Notes under the pieces: generated by a model | What the model saw: only the letters and a program-made list of their open reading frames with translations | The model's database searches: none | Told to the model about the DNA's origin: nothing | Assembly: GCA_025504975.1 (NCBI GenBank) | Contig: JANUWI010000020.1 | Span: 372,001 to 436,000 of the forward strand | Length of the DNA: 64,000 nucleotides | Reading direction: 5' to 3' | Source: Plenodomus lindquistii | Taxonomy: Eukaryota > Ascomycota > Dothideomycetes > Pleosporales > Leptosphaeriaceae | Made by a program: the position numbers and the translations under genes | Shown: positions 53,951-64,000 of the stretch, one piece after another | Numbering within the stretch: position 1 is the first letter of the stretch | Layout of the letters: the number at the start of each line of letters is the position of its first letter

Positions 53951-55345
53951 GTAGAAATAGATGATTTATTACAGTCTAAAACTTGGAATTTAGTACTTAA
54001 TCCTAATAATTATAATAATAAAAAGACTATTATAATTAAAGGGAGATGGGTATTAAATACTAAATTAAATTTAGATAGATCTATTAAAAGATATAAAGCT
54101 AGATAGGTAGCTAAGGGATTTCTATAGTAATATAATATTAACTATAAAGAAACCTTTACTTCTACTAGTAAGCTTATAACTATTAGATTATTATTATCTA
54201 TATTTACTTATCTAGAGTGGGAAATTTTTACTTGGGATATAAAACAAGCTTTTTCTAATACGGATAAAGATAATAATAATTTATCTATAGAATTACCTAT
54301 AGAGATTAGGAAATATATCCTAGAAAAAGCTATAAAAGATAATCTTATAAAAAATAAAGAATTACTTAATAAGATTAATCTAGCTATTAAATCTAATAAC
54401 TATAAGGAAATAGTTTATTAATTAAATAAAGCTTTATATAGATTAAAACAAGCCTCTAGGCAATAGCAATTATTTTTAACTAAAATTCTAGAAAAACTAG
54501 CATTTAATTATTTAAAAATAGATACTAGTAGATTTATACATGAAAATAAACCTATTATATTAGCTATATATATAGATAATATAATAGTTTTTACATTTAA
54601 TCTAGAATTGCTTCATAATCTATATTAAGATTTAACTAAAGAATCTAGGTTAGATGTTAGTAATCTAGAAGAAATAAAGAAGTTTCTAGGTATAGAAATA
54701 ATTAGAAATAAAGCTAAAAAATCTCTAATTATTGCATAAAAAAGCTTTATAAATAAGATTTTATTTAAATTTAATAAATCTAATAATAAGCCTAGTAATA
54801 TACCCTTGCCTATAGGTATAAAACTAGATATAAATCTAGAAATTAGTACTACTAAAGATATTAATAGATTTTAACAAGAAATTAGATCTTTAATATATTT
54901 AACTATATTTACTAGGCTAGATTTAGTGTATTCTATAAACTATCTACCTAGATTTATATCTAATCCTAGTTTAGAGCATTATAATTACCTTAATAAAGTA
55001 TAGAATTATATTATTAAAACTAAAAATTACAGATTACACTTATCCCTATATAATAAAGACTCGAATTGAAATAAATTAATTAATTTATTAGAGATAAGTA
55101 ATTCTAATTGGGGTAGAGATCTAGAATGTAGAAAATCTACTACTAGTAATATATTTGTATTACGTAATATAATAGATAATCCTAATAGGAGTAATATTAC
55201 TATTAGTTAGATATCTAAATAATAAAAAACTATTATTCTAAGCTCTGTAGAAGTAGAATATATAGCTTTAAAAAAAGCTACTAAAGAGTTTTTATATTTA
55301 GAAAATTCTATTAAAGAAATATTTAATACTCTAAATAATACAGAA

Positions 55346-55618
55346 ATGAATAATATTAATAATATATTGAATAAAGTAAATATAACTAAAATAGAAAGTT
55401 TATCTACTATAGAACTAGCTAAAAATCTAATTTACTACGCTAGAACTAAACACGTAGATATAACTTACTATTTTATAAAAGAAAATCTACTAAGTAATAG
55501 TATTTATCTAGATTACAAAAATACTAGTACTATTTTAGTAGATAATCTTACTAAGCCTACTAGTTATTCTAAGTTTATAGATTTTATAACTAGGATTAAC
55601 CTAGATAAGCTAGAGTAA
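55346..55618 (+). pseudogene. RNase H C-terminal fragment (RIPped copia)
   Basis: 90 residues ending the pol frame: TKHVDITYYFIKENL resembles the conserved KHIDIRYHFIRE of copia RNase H, followed by the usual DNLTKP segment. Confidence 0.8.
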
Positions 55619-56089
55619 TTATTTACTTTAATAGTTATTATCCTATTAAGAATAATAACTATAAAAGAGCTTAATATTAAACTATTAAAACTCTTAATAG
55701 CTATTTATTTTAATAATAATAGCATACTTTCAAAGAAATCCTACTAGTGTAATTTGAAAAGGATTTCTAGGCTCTATTCTTCTAGTCTAAAAAGAGTCTA
55801 GCATTATTATATATACTAAATTTAGAATCCTACTATTATTAATATATTTTTGATTAATTATTATTAATTAAAGTATAAGTAAAGGGGCTTAACTACCTTT
55901 TAATTAGCTTATAAAAGATATTACCCTTATAATAATCTTTATTTGTCTAATAATAATAGTAGATTAAAAAGAATATAAAATAGAAAATAGATAAAAATTA
56001 TCTTTAATTATTTTCTATTATAATATAATGAAATATACTTTAAAGTTATTTATTATTTATATTATACTAGATTATAGCTTAAAGGGGGG

Positions 56090-57825
56090 TATAAAATTAT
56101 TTTATTTATATAGTATACTAAGTATTACTAGTTAGTTTAAAACTAGGTTTAACTTTATATACATAAAATAATTTAATTACGTAAGCTATATTATTACTAG
56201 CTAGTTAATATGTAGAAGATCTAAAAGTAAGAAGTTCCTGCTTTCTAATACACTAAATATTACCTAATTAGGCCTAGTGTAGGACTAGCTAGAATTTTCT
56301 AAGATTTCTATCCGGATGGATAGGGGTACAATTAGCTAGATGGAATTATTACGTATTTACCTTAGTTTCTATTTTTTACTATTAACTAGTTTTTTACTAG
56401 TATTTTTTAGTATAATATTAATATTATAAATTACAGAGGTAATTCTAGAATTTAGAATTTTAAAGGAATTAAAGAATTTCAAGATATTATTAATTCTATA
56501 GTAGCTATCTATATAAACAAGGGCTTATCCCTATATTATATAGTAATCTAGAATTTAAATAATTATCTTTATATTATTATTCATCCTTATAAGCTACTAT
56601 AATCATTATTATATTAATTACCTATTTAGAACTAGTTTCTAGATTCTATTTCTATTTAGGGAGAAAGTTTTATATTTTATTATTATCTCTATTAAAACTT
56701 TCTTATAGGTTATAAGCCTAGTAGCTTATTTCTAATAAAGATTTTATTTACTTTAGTTTACTAGTTATTTCCTATTAAGGATTAACTATAACTAAAAGAT
56801 AAACATCTAGTTTACTAGATTTATTTTAGAACTGTATAGTTAATTATACTTCTATATTTTTAGTAATTTATTACTAGAAATATTTAAGGATAAAGATTTT
56901 AGTATTATAATTTATTATTTATTAGCTAAAAATAGAGTACACTATTAAATAATAATTAGTTTAATATAGTATTATCTAAGGCTTTATCTTATAAAAAATC
57001 CCTACTTACTTCTCTTCTAGAAATAGAAGGTACGATTTTATATTTTTATAGTATATTTAATACACGTAATATATATTATTTAGAGGTTTTTCTAAGATTT
57101 TCCTTTATAGAGCGGCTACCCCTCTGTTTTAGAAGTTTAAAAAGCATATTTATAAGTAGATCTAGAGTGTTTCTAAAACTATATTATTATTATAGAATAC
57201 AATATTTATATTATACTTTATTTTAGTAGCTAAATCTTGATTACCTAGGGTAATAAAAGTTAAAGTTACTTTATCTACTATAAGGACTAGAGCCTACCTA
57301 CTATTTATTTAGTAAATTTATCTACTATTTATTTCTACTATAAATAAAAGAGGAGGATTTAAAAATAATTATTATAATAGCTATTAAAAAACTATAAGTT
57401 TTTTAGAGCTTTTACTTTGTAATTACTTTACTACTTTATTACTAGTAGAATAAACATAAATTACTAGTTAATAAAGTAGGTATAAATTATATTAGATAAC
57501 TTTATAATAAATTAGAATCTATTATTTACTATAATAATATTTATTATTATATAAATAATATATTAAATACTATTATACTCTACTTTCTAGAGTAAATAGT
57601 AGAAATTAATAAACTACACTAGTTACCTATTATAATTTAAGTATAAAAAAGTAGATTTCTATAAAATTATTATAAGCTAGTTTTAAATAGTATTAGTTCT
57701 ACTTCTTAGTATTATACACCTTTACTTGTTATATTTAATTTTCTAGTTAGGAAAATACGCTAGTACTAAAAGGGAATTTATAAAATTAAATTAGGTAACT
57801 TTTTACTAAAGTACCTAGAATTTTG
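56090..57825 (+). repeat. Second LTR of old RIPped copia element
   Basis: Directly follows the purine tract and matches the first LTR with many transition differences. Uninterrupted, about 1.74 kb. It is followed not by flanking DNA but by another internal region. Confidence 0.82.
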
Positions 57826-60246
57826 CTTTAAAATTAAAATGTTATAATTACTAAAAGCTATTGATTTAATTATATATATAATATTATATTATTATATAGA
57901 ATTAAGAATAAGTAATAATAATATTACTTTAAACTTTTTTAAACTAAAAGGTTCTATTAATTATAGTTTATAGGCTATAAGAATAGAAGCTACTCTAATA
58001 TAAAAAGATTATATATTTTGTATTAGAGGAGATAGTTTTTCTCTAGATTTAGAGTTAAATGCTTTAGCCTCTAAAGTAACTAGCCTAATTAAGTTAGCGT
58101 TAGAAGATAGGCCTCTACTATAATGTAGACATATTATAAACCCTTATAATTTATAAGTTTATTTAGAAAATCTATATACAGCTAGTAGATTTAGTAGTAA
58201 ATTTCTTCTATCTAAAGAATTAATTAATACTAAATCATCTAATTATAAAAATAATTTAGAAGGTTATATTAATACTTTTAAGCAAAGATCTTTAGATCTA
58301 GAAGCTAAAGATATTTTATTACCTAATAAATTTGTGCTAGCTCTATTTCTTAATAATCTAAATAATAAAGATTTTAATTATATTGTTACTATAATTACAT
58401 AAGGATTACGAAATAATAATAATAATATAAATATAGATGAAATAACAGCATAACTTCTAGATGAAAATAAAAGAATTAAAGGATATAGTAAAGTAAATAA
58501 CTATAATCTGCATATTACTTCTTTTAGTAGTAATACTAGTTAAAAAAGAGATAATTATAATAATTATAATTATTAAAATAATATATCTAATTAAGATGTA
58601 GAAATAACTATGTAAATAAATGAAAAACTATAATTCTAAAAATAAAAATAATAGTAATAAAGCTAGTTATTTATGTAATTATTGTAATAAGAAAGGGCAT
58701 CTAGAAAATAAATGTTTTAAAAAGTACTCTAACCTTATTAAAAACAATAATGAAAATAAAAAAAGAGAAGAAAATCTTTTAGTAACTAATACTAGTTATA
58801 ATACTAGTAGTACTATAGATTTTATTCTAGATTCTAGTGCTACTATACACACCTGTTATATTAAGGAACTATTTATTAATAATACTCTAAAAAATAGTAA
58901 TATAACTATTAGATAGGGTAATACTAATAATAGTATTAAAGCAAGTAGTATAGAAGATATAGAATTAGAATTTACGTCTACTAAATAATTAGTAAGACTA
59001 AATAATGTATTATTTATCCTATAATTAGAGGTTAATCTATTAAGTTTACATCTTATTACTAAACAAGATTATAAACTAAACTTAATAAAGAATACTGTAG
59101 TATTTATACTTCTAAAAATACTTTATTATCTAAAGGATTTTATAAAGGAGGAGTTAGCGTTTTTAGTACAACTAGTATAAAAACTAATAATAGCTATAAG
59201 TCTAAAGCTATTGTAAATACTACTAATTCTAATCTAGAAGATTTAGATAGTAAGTTAGATTTAATAGATCCTAATAAAGAGGATACTATAATAAATAAAT
59301 CTATTAATCTAGAAGAGATTAATCCTATTATAGAAAAAGAAACTATAGAAGATAATAATCTAGATAATAATACTATACAAAGTAGTAGTATTAATAAAAA
59401 GGAGATTATTAAATATAATAATAACTCTATAGATTTTATACATAATAGATTAGGATATATAAATCTTAATACTATTAAAAAGATTAATAGTAGTACTAAA
59501 TATAGTACTACTTTAGATTTTAAGGATCTAGAATCTACTAAAGTTAGCTTAGATAATTGTATTATTTATATACAAGCTAAGCTAACTCAAAGTAGAAATA
59601 TAGAAGCTAGTAATAAAGTTACTACTTATTTAAACCTTATCTATATAGATATAGGAGGTCCTATAAATCCTAAAACTTTTAGAGAATTTAAATACTATAT
59701 TACTTTTAGAGATGCTTTTACTAAATATTTAGTAATAAAGCTTTTAAAAAGTAGAAAAGATATAGTTAATATTATTAAAGAAACTATAATAGAACTAGAA
59801 TTAGAAGCTAAAAATAATTCTATTTTAGTTACTATAGAATTAGTTAATAATACTACGCTAAGTAGTAATATTAATAATTCTAGTAATAGTAATAATAACT
59901 TTAATAATAATAACGTTAAAGCGTTACAATTTAATAACGAGTTTATTTCTACAGATTTAAATAATTATTTAAAATCTAAAGGGATTATAACTAGACTTTC
60001 TGCTCCTAATACCCCTAAGTAAAATAAAGTAGTAGAAGTAATAAATAGAGTACTATTTAATTAAGTTAGAGCTTTATTAATTAACTCTTATTTACCTAAA
60101 TCTTTATAGAGAGAAGCTTTACTAACAGCTACTTATTTATATAATAGAATTCCTAACAGTTCTATTAATTTTAAAACTCCCTATAAACTCAAATATAAAA
60201 TATTACCTAATATAGATAATATTAAAATATTTAGAAGTTTAGCTTA
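57826..60246 (+). mobile_element. Old RIPped copia element, internal region 2 (truncated by insertion)
   Basis: Repeats 51061-53481 at a constant offset of 6765 bp with only a couple of differences seen by eye (A/G at 51060, T/C near 53316). Cut at 60246 by the young copia element. Contains the same gag, knuckle/protease (58620-58916) and integrase remnants. Confidence 0.92.
58620..58916 (+). pseudogene. Gag zinc knuckle and protease fragment, second copy
   Basis: 98 residues identical to 51855-52151. Confidence 0.8.
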
Positions 60247-60428
60247 TGTTGCACGTACACGGTACTCAGCCAACGCTGTATCCACCTGATCTCGGAATCT
60301 TCCGTGAAGCTCCCCTGCTTCTACCCACGTGATCCTACGTAGCAAGGGTATATATAGTACAATCTCTTCCTAGCTAGCAATACAATGATCTATCTCCCGA
60401 TTATTCCTGAGCACCCATTTCTACAACA
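60247..60428 (+). repeat. Copia 5' LTR (182 bp)
   Basis: TGTTGCACGT...TTCTACAACA. The same length as the solo LTR at 42416-42597. A TATATATAG box-like run occurs near 60349-60357. Confidence 0.93.
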
Positions 60429-60450
60429 GTTATGAGCCCGGAAGCGCTTC
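60429..60450 (+). promoter_or_regulatory. Primer binding site (initiator tRNA-Met half-molecule type)
   Basis: GTTATGAGCCCGG and following bases to 60450 lie directly after the LTR. The complement reads CCGGGCTCATAAC, the anticodon arm of initiator tRNA-Met, extending toward the D arm. Copia-class elements prime from a cleaved tRNA at this position. Confidence 0.8.
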
Positions 60451-60555
60451 TTTGTCCTTGATTTATCCTTCTATTTCTCAATAGAAGCGCTTTGAAACGG
60501 GTGCTCAGACGCTCCAATCGTTACCAATACCCCAATCTCAACAATCACTGCTGTG

Positions 60556-63500
60556 ATGGCTACCACGTATCTCCTCAACAGTCCAGCCGACTGGCCCAAC
60601 TGGTTCCTGCAGTACCAGCTGCTCGCTATGAATCAGGGCGTCTGGCAATACTGTGATCCCGATGAGGAGCTTGTCGCTGCTCCTCACGACGACCGACCCG
60701 ATGAGCCAGACTCCCCAACCAAGGATGATATTGAGCTATTCAAAATTGAAGCAGCCCAGTATAAGATCCGCGAGAGCCAGTGGCTCATCAAAAGCAAGAA
60801 GCTTGAGGCCATGTGGAAGTGGATCAATACTACGGTTGAGCCCAATCTCCTCCAACCGTATCTTCTCGATATCGTTGCAACTGAGACCGTTACTCCACAG
60901 GCTCTTGCAAAGGCACTCAAGGAAGGATTGGCTCCGGGCGAGGATAGCACGAAAAACCAGGTACGGGCTGAGTACCGAGCTCATCTGCGGAAGGCCCGCA
61001 CTGCCAACAACGCGAGCCGCTGGCAGCAGGAGTGGACGCTCCTCTACAAGAAGGCTAGAGCGTACAAGCTAAATGAAGTGGAAGGGCAGATCGCCATCCA
61101 TGACTATTTGGACGCTCTCACGCCAAAGCTCTCACCTGACTGGGCAAGATCCATGCACCGAAAGATCATTGAAGATGGGGTGCTAGGGCGCACCACTGGC
61201 ACTTTGACGCTCGAGCAGATCGGCCGTGTCTACTCTGAGTTGCTCCACCAACATACACTGCGCACTGGAAACAGGGGAGAAGGGATCTTTCTCACTGTGG
61301 ATACAGACAACAGTTTAACAGGAGCCTCAGGATCAGCCACGTGTCCCTGCAACAGAGATCACAAGTGGAGCCCGAAGGATTGCCACCAAGTAAGAGCTGC
61401 GCTCACCGACAAACCGTATAAGATGGGAGATGAGAAGAAAAAGAAGCTATTGGCCCGTCTCAATGAGCCACAATTCAAATCTCTCAAGAAAGCGGTGAGG
61501 GCCAAGAGCTCCACTGATAAGCAGGACGGAAAAGCCGAAAGTGGAGAATCCGGGAGCTTCCCCGGAGCAATTCAGGCCGCTCTTATCGATCCACGACTAA
61601 GTGGACCCACAACAACACATGGGGCATACAGCACCATGGATTTTGACGCTCACCCGCTGTCTGAGAGCACGATTTTGGACAACGGAGGCGCTCTCCACTT
61701 AGTCAATTCGGTTGATCGTCTCGAGCCAGGCACTTTCAAGAAGAGCAGAGGGATCTCCACAGTGGAAGCAGGCACTCAGTCCTTCCAGATCTCCGGAACA
61801 GGCACCCGAGTGATGAAAAACGTCCTCACAGGAGCACGCGGAGAGCGTACGGAGGACTTGGTGCTGCTCAACGTGGCAGTGGTGGAAGGGTTCCATGTCA
61901 ATATTGTGTCAGAAGCTCTACTCCAAAGCAAAGGAGCGTGGTATCTCGGACTAGACGCAACACTACGATACGGGAGTTACGAAAAGAGCGTTGTATTAGC
62001 CCAGTTGATGCGCAAGCAGAACTTGACTTTCATAGAATACAAGCCCATTACCGTCTACTCCTTGGCCATGAGCACAATCTCAGCTCCAACAAAGAGATCC
62101 TTCACCACCTACCCACGCTCTGACTCAGAGGAGCTTTGGCATGCCAGATCCGGCCACCTCGGCCCAGAGGCGCTCCGAGCACTTGTAAAGCACGCCAGAG
62201 GTGTGCGGATAAACGGCATCTCACGGAAGAAGTGTGAACACTGCGCTGTAACTCACGCTAGCCAAGTCATCTCACGAAGGCCCCGAGAACGGCCCGCTCG
62301 GCCGTATTGGAGAGTATCATGGGATCTCTTTGATATGCCACGGGGAAGCTCTGGGGAACAGTGGATACTTGTCATCAAGGATGATTACAGTAGCAAGCTG
62401 CACACCTATAGCCTCATGGGAAAGGGAGTAAAGGAGATTCTCAGTATCTTCAAAACGTTCTGGAGCATGATCCGCACCCAGTACAAGCTCGAGATCTGCG
62501 TTATCATGCAAGACAACGACGCAGCAACGCTCCCCTGGCGTGGATCATCAGATTTTGAGATATGGATGGAAAATATGGGTATCAAAAGCGAGAGCTCACC
62601 TCCGTACACCCATGAGCCAAACGGTGGGCCAGAAAGAGCAGGCAAAGAGATTGTAACAAAGCAAATCAAGATGAGGATCGCTGCTAACCTGCCTGAGGAG
62701 TTATGGCCTTATGTTGTTGAAGCAGCAACGTGGCTACACAACATGAGCCCATCCCGAGCTCAGGATATGCGGTCCCCAAATGAGACGCTCTTTCAATGGT
62801 TTCGGGGGTGGTTCAAATGGTATCAACCGGCGCAGATTAAGCTTTGGACAGCTGATCTGCGGCCAGATTGGAGCGGCATTTACGCCTATGGCTGCAGAGC
62901 CTATCCTCTCAATAGAGATAGAGCAGCCGGGCGTCACAAACGGAGTTTCAAGGTAACTCCACGGGGCCATATTGGATATCTGGTGGGATACAGATCATCT
63001 AACATATACAAAATATGGATCCCTGAGCTCAACTCCGTCATCACCACACGTAACGTCACTTTCGATGAAGATCTCTTCTATAACCCTGAGGAGCCGGCTC
63101 CTCAGGCAACAGAAGAGCTACAACGAATAGTATCGGTGCTGGAAATAGAGGAGGACGAGCCTGAAGATCTTGATTGGCTTGATCAACTTCTTGAGGCTGC
63201 AAATGAGCCTGACAACACAGGAGTAGTGCTACATGAGTCGAACCCAGCTCATCAGCTGGGGGGTGGAGAGGATACAGCAGCAGCTAATGATCTGGATGGC
63301 CGACCTGATTATCAAGCACTGCAGGAGCCCCTCCCACCGTTGGTGGCACGCTCGGCCAGCGCGTCACAAAGGATCAACGCGGACTCAAATGGCCCTTCTG
63401 GTTTGTACACCCCAGAGCCTACACCTGACCCTATTAGGCCTGGCTATCATGGTAGCAGCCCACGGGACGAGCCTCATCCTGTAGGAGCGGGCCCGCTACC

Positions 63501-64000
63501 TGATATTGATGAGATCTCGGAAGACTCTTATCACGATGTTGACGAAGCGCCTCATGAAGCGCCTGAAGCTCAACGACCAGCTGCCTCTCAGGCAACTGCT
63601 GCTCCTGTAGCACCGCCTGAAGCAGCACCCACAGCTGTACGACGAGTACGCCTACCTCCTCCGCGCTCTACAACAACTAGAGACGGATCACCTGTTCGCA
63701 GGAGCAGGAGAGTCCGTGGGGAGGATCCTGATGCCCCGGCATCAGGGAGCAACACTGCTCCTGGAGCATACTTTGTATACGATCCTTCGAACAGGATTAA
63801 TACAGGGGATCTCCTCCAGGACCTCTTGAGCAGAGCCTCCACTCGTGCTCACCAAGAACACGCCACCATTCACGCAGTGATTGGAGCGGCTATTCATGGG
63901 ACCACCAGATCCCAAAACTCAAAAATTGGAAGGATCCACCGAGATGAGCTTCCAAAGCTCCCTACCAAATGGAAGGATCTCCATACACACTCTTTTGGAC
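60556..64000 (+). CDS. Copia Gag-Pol polyprotein (open to window edge)
   Basis: From ATG 60556, 1148 codons without a stop. Gag at about residues 1-260 (SPADWPNWFLQYQLL near the start). Unusual knuckle CPCNRDHKWSPKDCH at about 263. Aspartic protease TILDNGGALHLVN with Asp375, in which the usual D-S/T-G is D-N-G. Integrase with HHCC finger H529-x4-H534-x25-C560-x2-C563, catalytic Asp590 (SWDLFD), Asp653 (MQDND) and Glu693 (GGPERAGKE). A Pro/Glu/Ala-rich linker follows at about 850-1090. The last residues (LPKLPTKWKDLHTH) are the lead-in to reverse transcriptase. The protein should be processed into capsid, protease, integrase and RT. The frame is intact and GC-balanced, so the element is recent. 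Confidence 0.93.
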   Translation, partial: MATTYLLNSPADWPNWFLQYQLLAMNQGVWQYCDPDEELVAAPHDDRPDEPDSPTKDDIELFKIEAAQYKIRESQWLIKSKKLEAMWKWINTTVEPNLLQPYLLDIVATETVTPQALAKALKEGLAPGEDSTKNQVRAEYRAHLRKARTANNASRWQQEWTLLYKKARAYKLNEVEGQIAIHDYLDALTPKLSPDWARSMHRKIIEDGVLGRTTGTLTLEQIGRVYSELLHQHTLRTGNRGEGIFLTVDTDNSLTGASGSATCPCNRDHKWSPKDCHQVRAALTDKPYKMGDEKKKKLLARLNEPQFKSLKKAVRAKSSTDKQDGKAESGESGSFPGAIQAALIDPRLSGPTTTHGAYSTMDFDAHPLSESTILDNGGALHLVNSVDRLEPGTFKKSRGISTVEAGTQSFQISGTGTRVMKNVLTGARGERTEDLVLLNVAVVEGFHVNIVSEALLQSKGAWYLGLDATLRYGSYEKSVVLAQLMRKQNLTFIEYKPITVYSLAMSTISAPTKRSFTTYPRSDSEELWHARSGHLGPEALRALVKHARGVRINGISRKKCEHCAVTHASQVISRRPRERPARPYWRVSWDLFDMPRGSSGEQWILVIKDDYSSKLHTYSLMGKGVKEILSIFKTFWSMIRTQYKLEICVIMQDNDAATLPWRGSSDFEIWMENMGIKSESSPPYTHEPNGGPERAGKEIVTKQIKMRIAANLPEELWPYVVEAATWLHNMSPSRAQDMRSPNETLFQWFRGWFKWYQPAQIKLWTADLRPDWSGIYAYGCRAYPLNRDRAAGRHKRSFKVTPRGHIGYLVGYRSSNIYKIWIPELNSVITTRNVTFDEDLFYNPEEPAPQATEELQRIVSVLEIEEDEPEDLDWLDQLLEAANEPDNTGVVLHESNPAHQLGGGEDTAAANDLDGRPDYQALQEPLPPLVARSASASQRINADSNGPSGLYTPEPTPDPIRPGYHGSSPRDEPHPVGAGPLPDIDEISEDSYHDVDEAPHEAPEAQRPAASQATAAPVAPPEAAPTAVRRVRLPPPRSTTTRDGSPVRRSRRVRGEDPDAPASGSNTAPGAYFVYDPSNRINTGDLLQDLLSRASTRAHQEHATIHAVIGAAIHGTTRSQNSKIGRIHRDELPKLPTKWKDLHTHSFG

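Larger units (their letters stand above)
51061..56089 (+). mobile_element. Old RIPped copia element, internal region 1
   Basis: AT-rich, stop-filled gag-pol remnant in one orientation. Gag near 51150-51780 (FFKLKGSINYSL, then a stop where Trp is expected, then AIRIEATLI). CCHC knuckle CNYCNKKGHLENKC and protease-like DFILDSSATIHTC in the 98-aa frame 51855-52151. Integrase core near 52870-53050 (YIDIGGPINPKTF). RT near 54000-54640 with YIDNIIVFT where YVDD is usual. RNase H end near 55400-55600. A purine tract AAAGGGGGG (56081-56089) abuts the second LTR. Nearly all stops are TAG/TAA, as expected from RIP. Confidence 0.88.
60247..64000 (+). mobile_element. Young copia retrotransposon (5' part, runs off right edge)
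   Basis: A 182-bp LTR (60247-60428), a half-tRNA primer site, a short leader and an uninterrupted gag-pol frame. It is inserted in the RIPped copia internal region: the left flank ends TTTAGCTTA, and the uninterrupted copy 1 continues with CTATAAAG at the matching place (53482). No RIP signature. The right half and 3' LTR are outside the window. Confidence 0.93.

Noticed and set aside
61938..62123. Small ORFs within 60.6-63.8 kb
   Set aside because: All are off-frame shadows of the continuous copia gag-pol frame starting at 60556.

Overview
The window looks like a gene-poor, transposon-rich stretch of a filamentous ascomycete genome. Short introns with GTAAG-type donors and CTGAC/CTAAC-type branch sites support this, as do fungal transposon families (Tc1/mariner, pogo/DDE_1, a Tad-like LINE with RNase H, Ty1/copia) and a sharp split between a near-balanced left part and an AT-rich block (about 46.9-60.2 kb). 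In that block the TGG-to-TAG and CpA-to-TpA changes are typical of repeat-induced point mutation (RIP). A Dothideomycete is my guess; the sequence does not prove it.

Layout. 1-775 (-): 5' part of a BAH/PHD-like zinc-finger gene that leaves the window on the left. 0.8-20.9 kb: mostly decayed or unrecognised sequence, holding a tandem-repeat protein gene (3697-4602), a Tc1/mariner relic, a three-copy dispersed repeat, a frameshifted methyltransferase, and coding remnants resembling an F-box-type protein and others. 20.95-24.4 kb: a degraded LINE. 24.4-29.7 kb: mostly unassigned. 29.75-32.46 kb: three mobile elements side by side: a Mutator-type MITE with a 9-bp target duplication and telomere-like repeats inside, a 346-bp miniature LTR retrotransposon (TRIM) carrying tRNA-like sequence, and a RIP-killed pogo element. 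32.88-35.5 kb (+): the one intact cellular gene, which fuses a Cys-rich PHD/RING-like finger to an Hsp70-type ATPase and becomes intact once two short introns are removed. 38.0-39.5 kb: a broken protein kinase cut by a second, 5'-truncated LINE (39.5-42.3 kb). 42.3-42.9 kb: AAACAATC/AAACAATT arrays split by a solo copia LTR.

42.9-64 kb is a nest of transposons of different ages. The oldest layer is a heavily RIPped copia element with LTRs of about 1.7 kb, arranged LTR-internal-LTR-internal; the two internal regions are almost identical although the LTRs have diverged. Into its first LTR went a copia solo LTR (later RIPped) and an unmutated pogo element (48785-50631). A RIPped 434-bp MITE (44748-47045) contains a second pogo element. 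The second old copia internal region is cut at 60246 by a young copia element (182-bp LTR) whose gag-pol frame is open to the right edge.

Few genes here plausibly work together. The two finger-containing genes share a similar Cys layout, which hints at chromatin or ligand recognition, but they are 32 kb apart. The window is best read as a record of transposon bursts, RIP, nested insertion and gene decay around two or three surviving genes.
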